Assembly (NCBI GenBank): GCA_964396895.1
Contig: CAYNGJ010000005.1
Span: forward strand, 124,001 to 188,000
Direction: 5' to 3'
DNA length: 64,000 bases
From: UBA2334 sp964396895
Lineage (GTDB): Bacteria > Pseudomonadota > Gammaproteobacteria > Burkholderiales > Burkholderiaceae_C
Part shown: positions 8,435 to 21,673 of the stretch, one piece after another
How positions within the stretch are numbered: position 1 is the stretch's first letter
Layout: each line of letters begins with the position of its first letter
Translations under genes and position numbers: made by a program
Notes under the pieces: model-generated
What the model was told of the DNA's origin: nothing
Database searches by the model: none
Seen by the model: only the letters and a program-made list of their open reading frames with translations

Positions 8435-9595
8435 ATGCCCCAACCCCCCATCCCTTCGATGGCACCCGCCGCATTGAACCCCCTGGCCGCATATCCAGCC
8501 CTCACTCGTGGCCGCCGCTTTACCGAAGCCCCAGCCCCCACCCGCAGCGATTTCCAACGCGACCGCGACCGCATCGTGCACAGCACGGCATTTCGCCGGC
8601 TGGTGTACAAAACCCAGGTGTTTCTGAACCACGAGGGCGACCTGTTCCGCACCCGCCTCACCCACAGCCTGGAGGTGGCGCAGCTGGGCCGCAGCATCGC
8701 CCGCAGTCTGGGCCTGAACGAAGACCTGGTGGAGGCCATTGCGCTGGCGCACGACCTGGGCCACACCCCCTTTGGGCACGCCGGACAGGACGCGCTGCAC
8801 GACTGCATGCGCGACCACGGCGGGTTCGAGCACAACCTGCAAAGCCTGCGCGTGGTCGATGTGCTGGAAGAGCGCTACCCAGCGTTCGACGGACTGAACC
8901 TGTGTTTTGAGACGCGCGAGGGCATCCTCAAGCACTGCTCGCGCGCCAACGCTCAGGCGCTGGAAGCCATGGAGCCCCATGGTGTGGGGCACCGCTTCTT
9001 GGTGGGCGGCTCACCCTCGCTGGAGGCGCAGCTGTGCAACTTGGCCGACGAAATTGCCTACAACGCCCACGATGTGGACGACGGCGTGCGCTCCGGCCTC
9101 ATCACGCTGGAGCAGGTGGCCACTGTTCCCCTGTTTGATGGTTTCATGCGGTTGGCCTTGCAGGCGCACCCCCAACTCAATGGGCGCCGCCTGTTGTTCG
9201 AGTCCATCCGCCTCATGCTCAGCGCGCAGGTGTACGACGTGATCGACGCCACCCGCGCGGCCATTGCAGATTCGGGCCTGGACACGTACCAGGGGGTGCG
9301 CCAAGCCGGGGTACTGGTGCGCTTCACACCCGAGATGCGTGCCGCGTCCGGGGTATTGAAGCAGTTCCTGCTGCACAACCTCTACCGCCATCCCCAGGTG
9401 GTGGCCACCATGGACGGCGCCCGCCGGGTGGTGCAGGAGCTGTTTGCGCTCTACGTGGCCGAGCCACCCCCTGCACTGACCCGCCGAGACGGCGACAGTC
9501 CGGCACGCGCCGTGGCCGACTACATTGCGGGCATGACCGACCGCTACGCCATTTCGGCGCACCAGCAGCTCAGTGGACAATCGCTGTTTGACTGA
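8435..9595 (+). CDS. dgt: deoxyguanosinetriphosphate triphosphohydrolase-like HD protein
   Basis: A 386-residue HD-domain phosphohydrolase. Metal-binding residues are His77 (THSLEV), His106-Asp107 (AHDLGH), and an Asp in a later LADEIAYNAHDVDD stretch. Members hydrolyse dGTP or other dNTPs to nucleoside and triphosphate. The ATG at 8435 is used; ATG 8459 is an alternative. In related genomes dgt commonly precedes gltBD, as here; upstream, the receptor stump breaks the expected neighbourhood. Confidence 0.9.
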   Translation: MPQPPIPSMAPAALNPLAAYPALTRGRRFTEAPAPTRSDFQRDRDRIVHSTAFRRLVYKTQVFLNHEGDLFRTRLTHSLEVAQLGRSIARSLGLNEDLVEAIALAHDLGHTPFGHAGQDALHDCMRDHGGFEHNLQSLRVVDVLEERYPAFDGLNLCFETREGILKHCSRANAQALEAMEPHGVGHRFLVGGSPSLEAQLCNLADEIAYNAHDVDDGVRSGLITLEQVATVPLFDGFMRLALQAHPQLNGRRLLFESIRLMLSAQVYDVIDATRAAIADSGLDTYQGVRQAGVLVRFTPEMRAASGVLKQFLLHNLYRHPQVVATMDGARRVVQELFALYVAEPPPALTRRDGDSPARAVADYIAGMTDRYAISAHQQLSGQSLFD

Positions 9596-9658
9596 CTTGG
9601 CCCAGGGGCTGTGGCGGTGCATGATGTTCAACGGTGAAGTCGAAGGGGTGGACAGACG

Positions 9659-10306
9659 ATGGGCTTTTTGCAACAGCTCAAACAGCAAGCGCAAGCCGTT
9701 CAGGCGGAGCAAGGCCTGCAGGTGCGACACCTCGACGCCCACGTCGACGCCACCGAGCAGGCCTGCCAGCTGCTGTGGCAGTACCTGTCCGAACTGGCCA
9801 CCCAGCTCAACGTCATTCAACCGGCGGCCCAGTCACTGTCGCTGGACGGTAAAAGCGCTTGGCCCGACATGAAGCTGGCTGATTTTCGCTTCGACGCCCG
9901 CCAAAAGCTGCTGCGCCAGCGCGAGGTGATGAACCATGTGGCCCTGGGTTGGCGGCAGCTGCCCCGCGTGGATACCTCGGCGCGTGGCCGGGTGGCGGTG
10001 AACTTCCCGCCCGAGTTGGAGCGGGTGGAGTGCCGGTTGCGGGCCGGGCAGGTCCGGCACGAGCGCTTGGAGCAGCGCCACCCCGACACGCACAAGCTGG
10101 TGTCGGTGGTGTTTGAGCACGACCTGGCAACCCGTGCCAGCGTGGTGTTCACCCCTGACCACGACCAAGCGGTGTTCACCGTGCGCCTGGTGTGCGTGCG
10201 GGACTGGCACACCCAGAACCTCAGCATGCCCGCTGCGGCCATCACCACCGAGTGCCTGGATGAGCTGGCCAAAGCCATCGTGGGTCAACCAAATGTGTTT
10301 GGCTGA
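9659..10306 (+). CDS. conserved protein of unknown function
   Basis: A 215-residue soluble protein. The N-terminal ~35 residues are Gln/Ala-rich and probably helical. There are no membrane segments, signal peptide or recognisable catalytic motif. Codon use matches its neighbours, so it is likely a real gene. It lies 63 bp after dgt on the same strand, possibly co-transcribed. I do not recognise the family. Confidence 0.7.
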   Translation: MGFLQQLKQQAQAVQAEQGLQVRHLDAHVDATEQACQLLWQYLSELATQLNVIQPAAQSLSLDGKSAWPDMKLADFRFDARQKLLRQREVMNHVALGWRQLPRVDTSARGRVAVNFPPELERVECRLRAGQVRHERLEQRHPDTHKLVSVVFEHDLATRASVVFTPDHDQAVFTVRLVCVRDWHTQNLSMPAAAITTECLDELAKAIVGQPNVFG

Positions 10307-10358
10307 GCGGCCGCAGGCCAGCGACTTCGCCACACCACCCTCAGTCCCCTGCACACCC

Positions 10359-11072
10359 ATGGCCCGCCAACCCCGACTCAGCCTGACCGACCAGTTGCAC
10401 CATGTGCTGTGGCGTGGTCACCACCACCAGCCGGTGTGGGTGGATGAGGTCGATCGGGAGTTGTTGGCCCAACTCTTGACCGATCTGGCCGCCGACCACG
10501 GTGTGTCCTTGCACGCCTGGGTCCTCATGCCCGACCACATTCATCTGCTGCTCACCCCACTGCGCGAGGGTGCGCTCAGCGCGTTCATGCAGGCCGTGGG
10601 GCGGCGCTATGTGCAGGCCTTCAACCGCCGCCATGGCCGCCGGGGCACGCTGTGGGAAGGGCGATACCGCTCCACCGTGCTGGAGCCGGAGCCGTGGTTG
10701 CTGCGCGCCATGGTGTGGATGGACAGCCATCCTTGGCGCACGGGCCTGGCCCCCCAGACAGGGGCACACCCCTGGACCACGGCGGCCCATTACCTGGGAT
10801 TGCGCACCCTGACTGGGTTGACGGTGCCGCCCCAATTCTGGGCGCTGGGCAACACGCCTTTTGCCCGCGAGGCCGCGTACCGCACCTTGCTGGAGCAGGG
10901 CTGCGACGCCGCCAGCACCCGGGCACTGGCCGACGCAGCCCTCCACGGTTGGGTGCTGGGGTCGGCGCCGTTTGTGGCCCAGTTACAGGCAGAGTCGCCC
11001 CGTCGGCTGGAAAAGGCCAAACCAGGCCGTCCACCCCGTGCGGCGAGTGGCGAGGAAGTAAAAAATGAATAA
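10359..11072 (+). CDS. REP-associated tyrosine transposase (RAYT, Y1 family)
   Basis: A 237-residue protein of the IS200/IS605-like Y1 superfamily. The metal-binding HxH motif is His60-x-His62 in MPDHIHLL. The likely nucleophile is Tyr84 in GRRYVQAFN, followed by the typical GTLWEGRYRS (96-105). RAYTs are single-copy, domesticated-looking enzymes linked to REP palindromes. I chose ATG 10359 because the conserved domain begins right after it; the frame is open further upstream but overlaps the previous gene. An A+T-rich interspersed repeat begins exactly at its stop codon. Confidence 0.88.
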   Translation: MARQPRLSLTDQLHHVLWRGHHHQPVWVDEVDRELLAQLLTDLAADHGVSLHAWVLMPDHIHLLLTPLREGALSAFMQAVGRRYVQAFNRRHGRRGTLWEGRYRSTVLEPEPWLLRAMVWMDSHPWRTGLAPQTGAHPWTTAAHYLGLRTLTGLTVPPQFWALGNTPFAREAAYRTLLEQGCDAASTRALADAALHGWVLGSAPFVAQLQAESPRRLEKAKPGRPPRAASGEEVKNE

Positions 11073-11125
11073 AAAATGCATCTATCGCTTTATTTATATT
11101 GTATGTTTGCTATCATAATTGATAT
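11071..11125 (+). repeat. A+T-rich interspersed element, copy 1
   Basis: Blocks are AAAAAATGCA, then ATCGC, exactly 20 bp, then GCTATCATAA. It abuts the RAYT stop and lies in the 182-bp gap upstream of gltB. It shares its layout with eight other copies in the window. Confidence 0.7.
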
Positions 11126-11254
11126 GTCCCCAAATAATAAAGAATTTGTAACTCCATTCTTTAAATGGGTCCTGACCCTATTTAAATTGCTTGGCATGCT
11201 TGCTGCAATGCAATATGCTCCTGGCTTCCCGCGAACCATTTTGAGGAGATTGGC

Positions 11255-15985
<4,731 letters not shown>

Positions 15986-16034
15986 TGCGGCGGCCCGCTG
16001 ACACTTGAAGACGCACCGTCAAAGGATTTGAATC

Positions 16035-17522
16035 ATGGGAAAAGTCACTGGCTTCATGGAATACGAGCGCATCGAGGAGGGCTACAAGCCTGTTGCCGAG
16101 CGCGTGAAGCACTACAAAGAGTTCGTGATTGGCTTGACCGACGCGCAGGCCAAGGTGCAGGGTGCCCGCTGCATGGACTGCGGCACACCGTTTTGCAACA
16201 ACGGCTGCCCGGTCAACAACGTCATTCCGGACTTCAACGACCTGGTCTACCAGGGTGATTGGCAGAACGCCCTCACCGTGCTGCACAGCACCAACAACTT
16301 CCCCGAGTTCACCGGCCGCATCTGCCCCGCGCCCTGCGAGGCAGCGTGTGTGGTGAACTTCAACGGTGACGCGGTGGGCATCAAGTCCATCGAGCACGCC
16401 ATCATTGACAAGGGCTGGACCGAGGGCTGGGTGCAGCCGCAGCCCGCCCGCATCAAGACCGGCAAGTCGGTGGCGGTGGTGGGTGCCGGGCCCGCAGGTC
16501 TGGCCGCCGCCCAGCAACTGGCCCGTGCCGGTCACGCGGTGACGGTGTTCGAGAAGAACGACCGCGTCGGGGGCCTGCTGCGCTACGGCATCCCCGACTT
16601 CAAAATGGAAAAGACCCACATTGACCGCCGCGTCAAGCAGATGGAGGCCGAAGGCGTGGTGTTCCGCACCGGCGTGATGGTGGGTGAGCTGCCCAAGGAT
16701 GGCCCTGCCAGCAAGGTCACCAACTGGGCCAAAGAGATGGTCAGCCCCGAGCAGCTGAAGAAAGACTTCGATGCCGTGCTGCTCACCGGCGGTTCCGAAC
16801 AAAGCCGTGACCTGCCCGTGCCTGGCCGTGACCTCGATGGCGTGCACTTCGCCATGGAATTCCTGCCCCAGCAAAACAAGGTCAATGCGGGCGACAAGCT
16901 CAAGGGTCAGTTGCGCGCCGATGGCAAGCACGTCATCGTCATCGGTGGCGGCGACACCGGCTCCGATTGCGTGGGCACCAGCAACCGCCACGGCGCGGTC
17001 AGCGTGACGCAGTTCGAGGTCATGCCCCAGCCCCCCGAGCAGGAAAACAAGCCCCTGGTCTGGCCCTACTGGCCCATGAAGCTGCGCACCAGCTCCAGCC
17101 ATGACGAGGGCTGTGTGCGTGAGTTCGCCATTTCCACCAAGGCCTTCATTCCCGGCACGGGCAAGGACGCGGGCAAGGTCAAGGGTCTGACCACCGTGCA
17201 CGTCGAGTTCAAAGACGGCAAGCTGGTCGAAATTCCTGGCTCTGAAAAGGAATACAAGGCCGACATGGTGCTGCTGGCCATGGGCTTCACCAACCCCGTG
17301 GCGACGGTGCTGGAGGCTTTTGGTGTGAACAAGGACGCGCGCGGCAATGCCAAGGCGCACACCGAGTTCGACGGTGGCTACGCCACCAACGTGCCCAAGG
17401 TGTTTGCGGCCGGTGACATCCGCCGGGGCCAGAGCCTGGTGGTGTGGGCCATCCGCGAGGGCCGCCAGGCTGCCCGTTCGGTGGACGAATTCCTGATGGG
17501 TTTTTCCGACCTGCCCCGTTGA
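16035..17522 (+). CDS. gltD: glutamate synthase small subunit
   Basis: A 495-residue FAD/NADPH-dependent subunit that passes electrons to GltB. N-terminal 4Fe-4S ligands include Cys46, Cys49, Cys54, Cys58 and Cys97, Cys101, Cys105. The FAD-binding motif VAVVGAGPAG lies near 146-155, and an NADPH-binding motif VIVIGGGDTG lies in the C-terminal half. AAAGGA at 16021-16026 is a good ribosome-binding site. It is co-transcribed with gltB and followed by a likely terminator. Confidence 0.97.
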   Translation: MGKVTGFMEYERIEEGYKPVAERVKHYKEFVIGLTDAQAKVQGARCMDCGTPFCNNGCPVNNVIPDFNDLVYQGDWQNALTVLHSTNNFPEFTGRICPAPCEAACVVNFNGDAVGIKSIEHAIIDKGWTEGWVQPQPARIKTGKSVAVVGAGPAGLAAAQQLARAGHAVTVFEKNDRVGGLLRYGIPDFKMEKTHIDRRVKQMEAEGVVFRTGVMVGELPKDGPASKVTNWAKEMVSPEQLKKDFDAVLLTGGSEQSRDLPVPGRDLDGVHFAMEFLPQQNKVNAGDKLKGQLRADGKHVIVIGGGDTGSDCVGTSNRHGAVSVTQFEVMPQPPEQENKPLVWPYWPMKLRTSSSHDEGCVREFAISTKAFIPGTGKDAGKVKGLTTVHVEFKDGKLVEIPGSEKEYKADMVLLAMGFTNPVATVLEAFGVNKDARGNAKAHTEFDGGYATNVPKVFAAGDIRRGQSLVVWAIREGRQAARSVDEFLMGFSDLPR

Positions 17523-17660
17523 TGACCCTGTGCCAGGGCCGCTGACGGCCACGGGTGCCGTGGGTCCGGCGGGGCGTGGTGTTGCACTTCGTTACCAAGC
17601 CCCAAAGCCACTGACCAGCAGGGTCGGGGTAAACCCTTTATCATTGCCGACCGACTGAAT

Positions 17661-17698
17661 CGCCGACCTGATAGCCTGATCTGGTCGGCGTTTTGTTT
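17661..17698 (+). terminator. rho-independent terminator after gltD
   Basis: An 8-bp perfect stem CGCCGACC (17661-17668) / GGTCGGCG (17683-17690) with a 14-base loop is followed by TTTTGTTT. It separates gltBD from the mla operon. Because it ends only 19 bp before mlaF, it could also act in the mlaF leader. Confidence 0.65.
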
Positions 17699-17717
17699 GG
17701 TGCGCCCAACCCCGTTC

Positions 17718-18584
17718 ATGACCTTGCTCTATCCATCCACCCTCATCCAGTTTGACGACGTGACCTTCGCCTACCCCGGTGCGGTGGGGGACAGGGTCAT
17801 CCTGGATCGCATGTCGTTTGCCATCCCCCGTGGCAAGGTCACCGCGTTGATGGGCGCCTCCGGTGGTGGCAAAACCACGGTGCTGCGCCTGATCGGCGGC
17901 CAGCAGGTGGCCAATGCCGGGCAGGTGCTGTTCGACGGGCAGGACGTGGGCCGCATGGGGCGCGATGCCCTGCATGCCGCCCGCCGTCGCATGGGCATGC
18001 TGTTCCAGTTTGGTGCCCTGTTCACCGACCTGAGCGTGTTCGACAACGTGGCCTTCCCGCTGCGCGAGCACAGCCGCCTGGGGGAGGCGCTGATCCGCGA
18101 CATCGTGCTCATGAAGCTCAACGCCGTGGGCCTGCGTGGCGCCCGCGACCTGATGCCCAGCGAAATTTCAGGTGGCATGGCCCGCCGCGTGGCGCTGGCC
18201 CGCGCCATTGCGCTGGACCCGGAACTCATCATGTACGACGAACCCTTTGCTGGGTTGGACCCCATTTCACTGGGCACGGCGGCCCAGCTGATTCGCCGCC
18301 TGAATGACGCGCTGGGCATGACCAGTGTCATCGTGTCACACGACCTGGAAGAAACCTTTCGCATCGCCGACCAGGTCATCATCTTGGCCAACGGGCGCAT
18401 CGCGGCACAGGGCACGCCCGACGAGGTGCGCCATTCCGACGACCCGCTGGTGCAGCAATTTGTGCTGGCCCAGGCCGAGGGACCTGTGCATTTCCATTAC
18501 CCGGGGCCCAGTCTGGCCGACGACTTTGGTCCGGTGGGGCAGGGCCAGGGCACTGGCTCCGGGCACACCGGGGGGGCGTCATGA
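17718..18584 (+). CDS. mlaF: phospholipid transport ABC ATPase MlaF
   Basis: A 288-residue ATPase of the Mla system, which moves phospholipids between outer and inner membranes to keep the outer leaflet lipid-asymmetric. Walker A is GASGGGKT at 46-53, the ABC signature is EISGGMARR, and Walker B is LIMYDEPFAGLD. ATG 17718 fits the family; a GTG 21 bp upstream is less likely. It overlaps mlaE by 4 bp. It is first of six mla genes in the order F-E-D-A-C-B. Confidence 0.95.
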   Translation: MTLLYPSTLIQFDDVTFAYPGAVGDRVILDRMSFAIPRGKVTALMGASGGGKTTVLRLIGGQQVANAGQVLFDGQDVGRMGRDALHAARRRMGMLFQFGALFTDLSVFDNVAFPLREHSRLGEALIRDIVLMKLNAVGLRGARDLMPSEISGGMARRVALARAIALDPELIMYDEPFAGLDPISLGTAAQLIRRLNDALGMTSVIVSHDLEETFRIADQVIILANGRIAAQGTPDEVRHSDDPLVQQFVLAQAEGPVHFHYPGPSLADDFGPVGQGQGTGSGHTGGAS

Positions 18585-19357
18585 TGGGCTTGGCTGACCT
18601 GGGCTTTGCCGTGCGCCGCCAGTTGGACCACCTGGGTGAAGCGGCCCTGCTGTTTGTGCGCCTGGTGCAACTGAGCGCTCCTGCCCTGACCAGGTTCGGG
18701 CTGGTGCGGGACCAGATGTTTTTCTTGGGCAATCTGTCGCTGGCCATCATCGGCGTGTCGGGACTGTTTGTGGGTTTTGTGCTGGGTTTGCAGGGTTACT
18801 ACACCCTGCAGCGCTACGGGTCGTCCGAGGCCTTGGGGCTGTTGGTGGCGCTGAGTCTGGTGCGTGAACTGGGGCCGGTGGTCACGGCGTTGCTGTTCGC
18901 CGGGCGTGCCGGCACCGCGCTGACCGCTGAAATTGGCCTCATGAAGGCCGGGGAACAGTTGGCCGCCATGGAAATGATGGCCGTGGACCCCGTGCGCCGG
19001 GTGCTGGCACCCCGCTTTTGGGGCGGCATCATCGCCATGCCCCTGCTGGCGGCGGTGTTCAGCGCCGTGGGCGTCATGGGGGGCTGGCTGGTCGGCGTGG
19101 TCATGATCGGCGTGGACGAGGGCTCGTTCTGGAGCCAGATGCAAGGCGGTGTCGACGTGTGGCGAGACGTGGGCAATGGCGTGGTCAAGAGCGCGGTGTT
19201 TGGCGTGACCGTGACCTTTGTGGCGCTCTATCAGGGTTACATGGCCCACCCCACGCCCGAAGGCGTGTCCCGGGCGACCACGCGCACGGTGGTCATGGCC
19301 TCGTTGCTGGTGCTGGGGCTGGATTTCCTGCTCACCGCCATGATGTTCAGTATTTGA
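18581..19357 (+). CDS. mlaE: phospholipid ABC permease MlaE
   Basis: A 258-residue inner-membrane permease with five to six hydrophobic segments and the conserved cytoplasmic EIGLMKAGEQLAAMEMM region of MlaE proteins. It forms the MlaFEDB complex. The start overlaps mlaF (ATGA). Its stop codon lies inside an A+T-rich interspersed element that also supplies the mlaD start. Confidence 0.95.
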   Translation: MMGLADLGFAVRRQLDHLGEAALLFVRLVQLSAPALTRFGLVRDQMFFLGNLSLAIIGVSGLFVGFVLGLQGYYTLQRYGSSEALGLLVALSLVRELGPVVTALLFAGRAGTALTAEIGLMKAGEQLAAMEMMAVDPVRRVLAPRFWGGIIAMPLLAAVFSAVGVMGGWLVGVVMIGVDEGSFWSQMQGGVDVWRDVGNGVVKSAVFGVTVTFVALYQGYMAHPTPEGVSRATTRTVVMASLLVLGLDFLLTAMMFSI

Positions 19358-19400
19358 TAGCAAACTATTTATATATTTAAAGCGTTAGGTCATGAAAAAG
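19351..19400 (-). repeat. A+T-rich interspersed element, copy 3
   Basis: On the minus strand: TTTTTCATGA, AACGC, 20 bp, then GCTATCAAAT. It spans the mlaE stop, the 34-bp spacer and the mlaD start codon, and leaves only a weak ribosome-binding site (TTAGG) before mlaD. Confidence 0.65.
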
Positions 19401-19904
19401 TCTAAAAATGATGTGTGGGTGGGCCTGTTCGTGGTGCTGGGGGCAGCGGCATTGCTGTTCCTGGCGCTGAAATCGGCCAACCTGCTGCACCTGAGTTTCC
19501 AGGACAACTACCGCGTGGTGGCCCGCTTTGACAACATCGGTGGCCTCAAGCCCCGTGCCGCTGTGAAAAGCGCCGGCGTGGTGGTGGGCCGGGTGGACAG
19601 CATCACCTTCGATGACGTGACCTTCCAGGCCAGTGTGGCGCTGGACATGGAGTCCCGCTTCAAATTTCCCAAGGACAGTTCGCTGAAAATCCTCACCAGT
19701 GGCTTGCTGGGGGAGCAGTACATCGGCATTGAGCCCGGTGGTGACATGGCCAACCTCAAGGGTGGCGACGTGATCACCACCACCCAGTCGGCGGTGGTGC
19801 TGGAAAATCTGATCAGCCAGTTTCTGTTCAACAAGGCCGCAGAGCCCGCGCCTGCGCCCGAGGCCAGCGGTGCCGACGCCGTTGCGCCTGCCGCCACCCG
19901 GTGA
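19392..19904 (+). CDS. mlaD: MCE-domain lipid-binding protein MlaD
   Basis: A 170-residue protein anchored by one N-terminal membrane helix (about 9-27), followed by a single MCE domain (about 38-115: ARFDNIGGLKPRAAVKSAG, then LGEQYIGIEPGG). The tail is Ala/Pro-rich. MlaD hexamers form the lipid channel of MlaFEDB in the periplasm. The start is the first ATG after the mlaE gap; its first residues derive from a repeat. Confidence 0.94.
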   Translation: MKKSKNDVWVGLFVVLGAAALLFLALKSANLLHLSFQDNYRVVARFDNIGGLKPRAAVKSAGVVVGRVDSITFDDVTFQASVALDMESRFKFPKDSSLKILTSGLLGEQYIGIEPGGDMANLKGGDVITTTQSAVVLENLISQFLFNKAAEPAPAPEASGADAVAPAATR

Positions 19905-19960
19905 GCCAGGCCTTCATTCGCACCCGTCCCATCCAAATACCCGTCTTCCGGAGTCCTGTC

Positions 19961-20704
19961 ATGAACGCCCCCTCCCTCTACCGCCGTCCCCTGGGTGGCC
20001 TGCTGACCCTCGGAGGCTGGCGGGTGTTGCCGGCCCTGCTGCTGTGCGCGGTCATGGCCGGTTGTGCCACCAGTCCGGCTCGCGATCCGCGCGACCCCTT
20101 TGAGTCGTTCAACCGCCAGGTGGACCAGTTCAATGAGGCCGTTGACAAGGCCGTTCTCAAGCCCGTGGCCACCACCTATTCGCAGGTGGCGCCCGATCCG
20201 CTGCGCACCGCCATCAGCAACTTTTTTGGCAACCTGAGCGACATCTGGTCCACACTGAACACGGCCTTGCAGTTGCGGGGGGAAGACACCGCCACCAACT
20301 TCATGCGGGTCAACATCAACACCGTGTTCGGTCTGGGCGGTCTGATCGACATTGCCTCCGACGTGGGCCTGTACCGCAACCGAGCTGATTTCGGCCAGAC
20401 CCTGGGCTTTTGGGGTGTGCCACCCGGTCCCTATGTGGTGCTGCCGCTGCTGGGGCCTTCCACCGTGCGCGACACCGTGGGCATGGGTGTGGAGTCACGC
20501 GGCGATCTCATCATGAACCTGGACAACGTCAGCAACCGCAATGGCCTGTATCTGCTCAGGGCGGTGGAAACCCGGGCCGGGTTGCTGCGCGCAGGCGCGG
20601 TGCTCGACGAGGCAGCCCTGGACAAATACAGCTTCGCCCGCGAGGTGTTTCTCAAGCGTCGCCAGAACGTGATCGACGAGCAACGCAACCGCGACGACGA
20701 ATGA
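19961..20704 (+). CDS. mlaA: outer-membrane lipoprotein MlaA (VacJ)
   Basis: A 247-residue lipoprotein. A long N-terminal region (1-34) ends in the lipobox VMAGC with Cys35 as lipidation site. The VacJ domain follows, starting DPFESFNRQVDQFN. MlaA extracts misplaced phospholipids from the outer leaflet of the outer membrane and passes them to MlaC. ATG 19961 gives a proper signal peptide; a GTG at 19901 overlaps the mlaD end. In E. coli mlaA is unlinked, but here it lies within the operon. Confidence 0.93.
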   Translation: MNAPSLYRRPLGGLLTLGGWRVLPALLLCAVMAGCATSPARDPRDPFESFNRQVDQFNEAVDKAVLKPVATTYSQVAPDPLRTAISNFFGNLSDIWSTLNTALQLRGEDTATNFMRVNINTVFGLGGLIDIASDVGLYRNRADFGQTLGFWGVPPGPYVVLPLLGPSTVRDTVGMGVESRGDLIMNLDNVSNRNGLYLLRAVETRAGLLRAGAVLDEAALDKYSFAREVFLKRRQNVIDEQRNRDDE

Positions 20705-20732
20705 CACTCCCAGGATGGAAAGGACCCCTCTC

Positions 20733-21380
20733 ATGAACCGACGACACCTCACCCGCCAGTTGCTGGCCCTCGCACTGGCCGCCCCTGCGCTGGCCCTGCA
20801 CCCGCTGCTGGCGACCGCCGCAGCTCCTGAGGCCGCAGACACCTTCATCCAGCGCGTCACCACTGCGGCCATGGACGCCGTGCGTGCCGATCCGGCCATC
20901 CAGGCCGGCGACGCGCAGAAGGTGTCCGCGCTGGTCGATGGGCTCATCATGCCCAACGTCAACTTCAGCCGCATGACCTCATCGGCCGTGGGCCGGTACT
21001 GGCGCCAGGCCACGCCCCAGCAGCAACAGCTGCTGCAGGATGAGTTCAAAACCCTGTTGGTGCGCACCTACTCCGGTGCATTGGCACAGGTCAAGGACCA
21101 GACCCTGACCTTCCGCCCCCTGCGGGCCGCACCGGACGCCACGGACGTGGTGGTGCGCAGCGACCTGCGCGGCCGGGGCGAGCCCATTCAGTTGGACTAC
21201 CGCGTCGAGAAAACTGCGGCTGGCTGGAAAATTTATGACCTGAACGTCATGGGCATCTGGTTGGTGGAAACCTACCGCACCCAGTTTGCCCAGGAAATCA
21301 GCGCCAGGGGCATTGACGGCCTCATCTCCGCCCTGGTGCGTCGCAACCAGAACAACGCCACCGCGCAGCGCGCCGGTTGA
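20733..21380 (+). CDS. mlaC: periplasmic phospholipid carrier MlaC
   Basis: A 215-residue periplasmic protein with an N-terminal signal peptide (about 1-31, starting MNRRHLTRQLLAL and ending near ATA-AAP). The MlaC/Ttg2D domain carries lipid between MlaA and MlaFEDB. ATG 20733 is preceded by AGGATGGAAAGGA. Its stop overlaps the mlaB start. Confidence 0.93.
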   Translation: MNRRHLTRQLLALALAAPALALHPLLATAAAPEAADTFIQRVTTAAMDAVRADPAIQAGDAQKVSALVDGLIMPNVNFSRMTSSAVGRYWRQATPQQQQLLQDEFKTLLVRTYSGALAQVKDQTLTFRPLRAAPDATDVVVRSDLRGRGEPIQLDYRVEKTAAGWKIYDLNVMGIWLVETYRTQFAQEISARGIDGLISALVRRNQNNATAQRAG

Positions 21381-21661
21381 TGCAGCAAGCGCACACCATG
21401 CTCCACCTGCCCGCCGAACTGACCCACGCGCAGGCCGATGCCTGCCTGGCGCAGTGGGTGTCGCAACTGCCCATGGGCACCGGTCCGGTGGTGGTGGACG
21501 GCAGCGCCCTGCGGCAGTTTGACTCCACGGCACTGGCCCTGTTGCTGGAGCTGCGGCGCCACCTGATGGGGCGCGGTCAGGTGCTGCAACTCGAGGCCAT
21601 CCCCCCTCGCCTGGGCGAGCTGGCAACCCTGTACGGTGTGGACGAACTGCTCGCCACTTAA
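21380..21661 (+). CDS. mlaB: STAS-domain protein MlaB
   Basis: A 93-residue cytoplasmic STAS protein that stabilises and regulates MlaF in the MlaFEDB complex. The core VVVDGSALRQFDSTALALLL carries the conserved Asp-Ser-Thr. ATG 21380 shares one base with the mlaC stop (TGATG); an upstream in-frame TTG at 21377 is less likely. It ends the mla set. Confidence 0.9.
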   Translation: MQQAHTMLHLPAELTHAQADACLAQWVSQLPMGTGPVVVDGSALRQFDSTALALLLELRRHLMGRGQVLQLEAIPPRLGELATLYGVDELLAT

Positions 21662-21673
21662 AATAGCGGGTTC

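Noticed and set aside
11073..11254. A sigma-70 promoter in the A+T-rich region upstream of gltB
   Set aside because: Several TTG and TAT-like hexamers occur but none with good spacing; A+T content there is explained by element copy 1. A promoter probably exists but cannot be placed.
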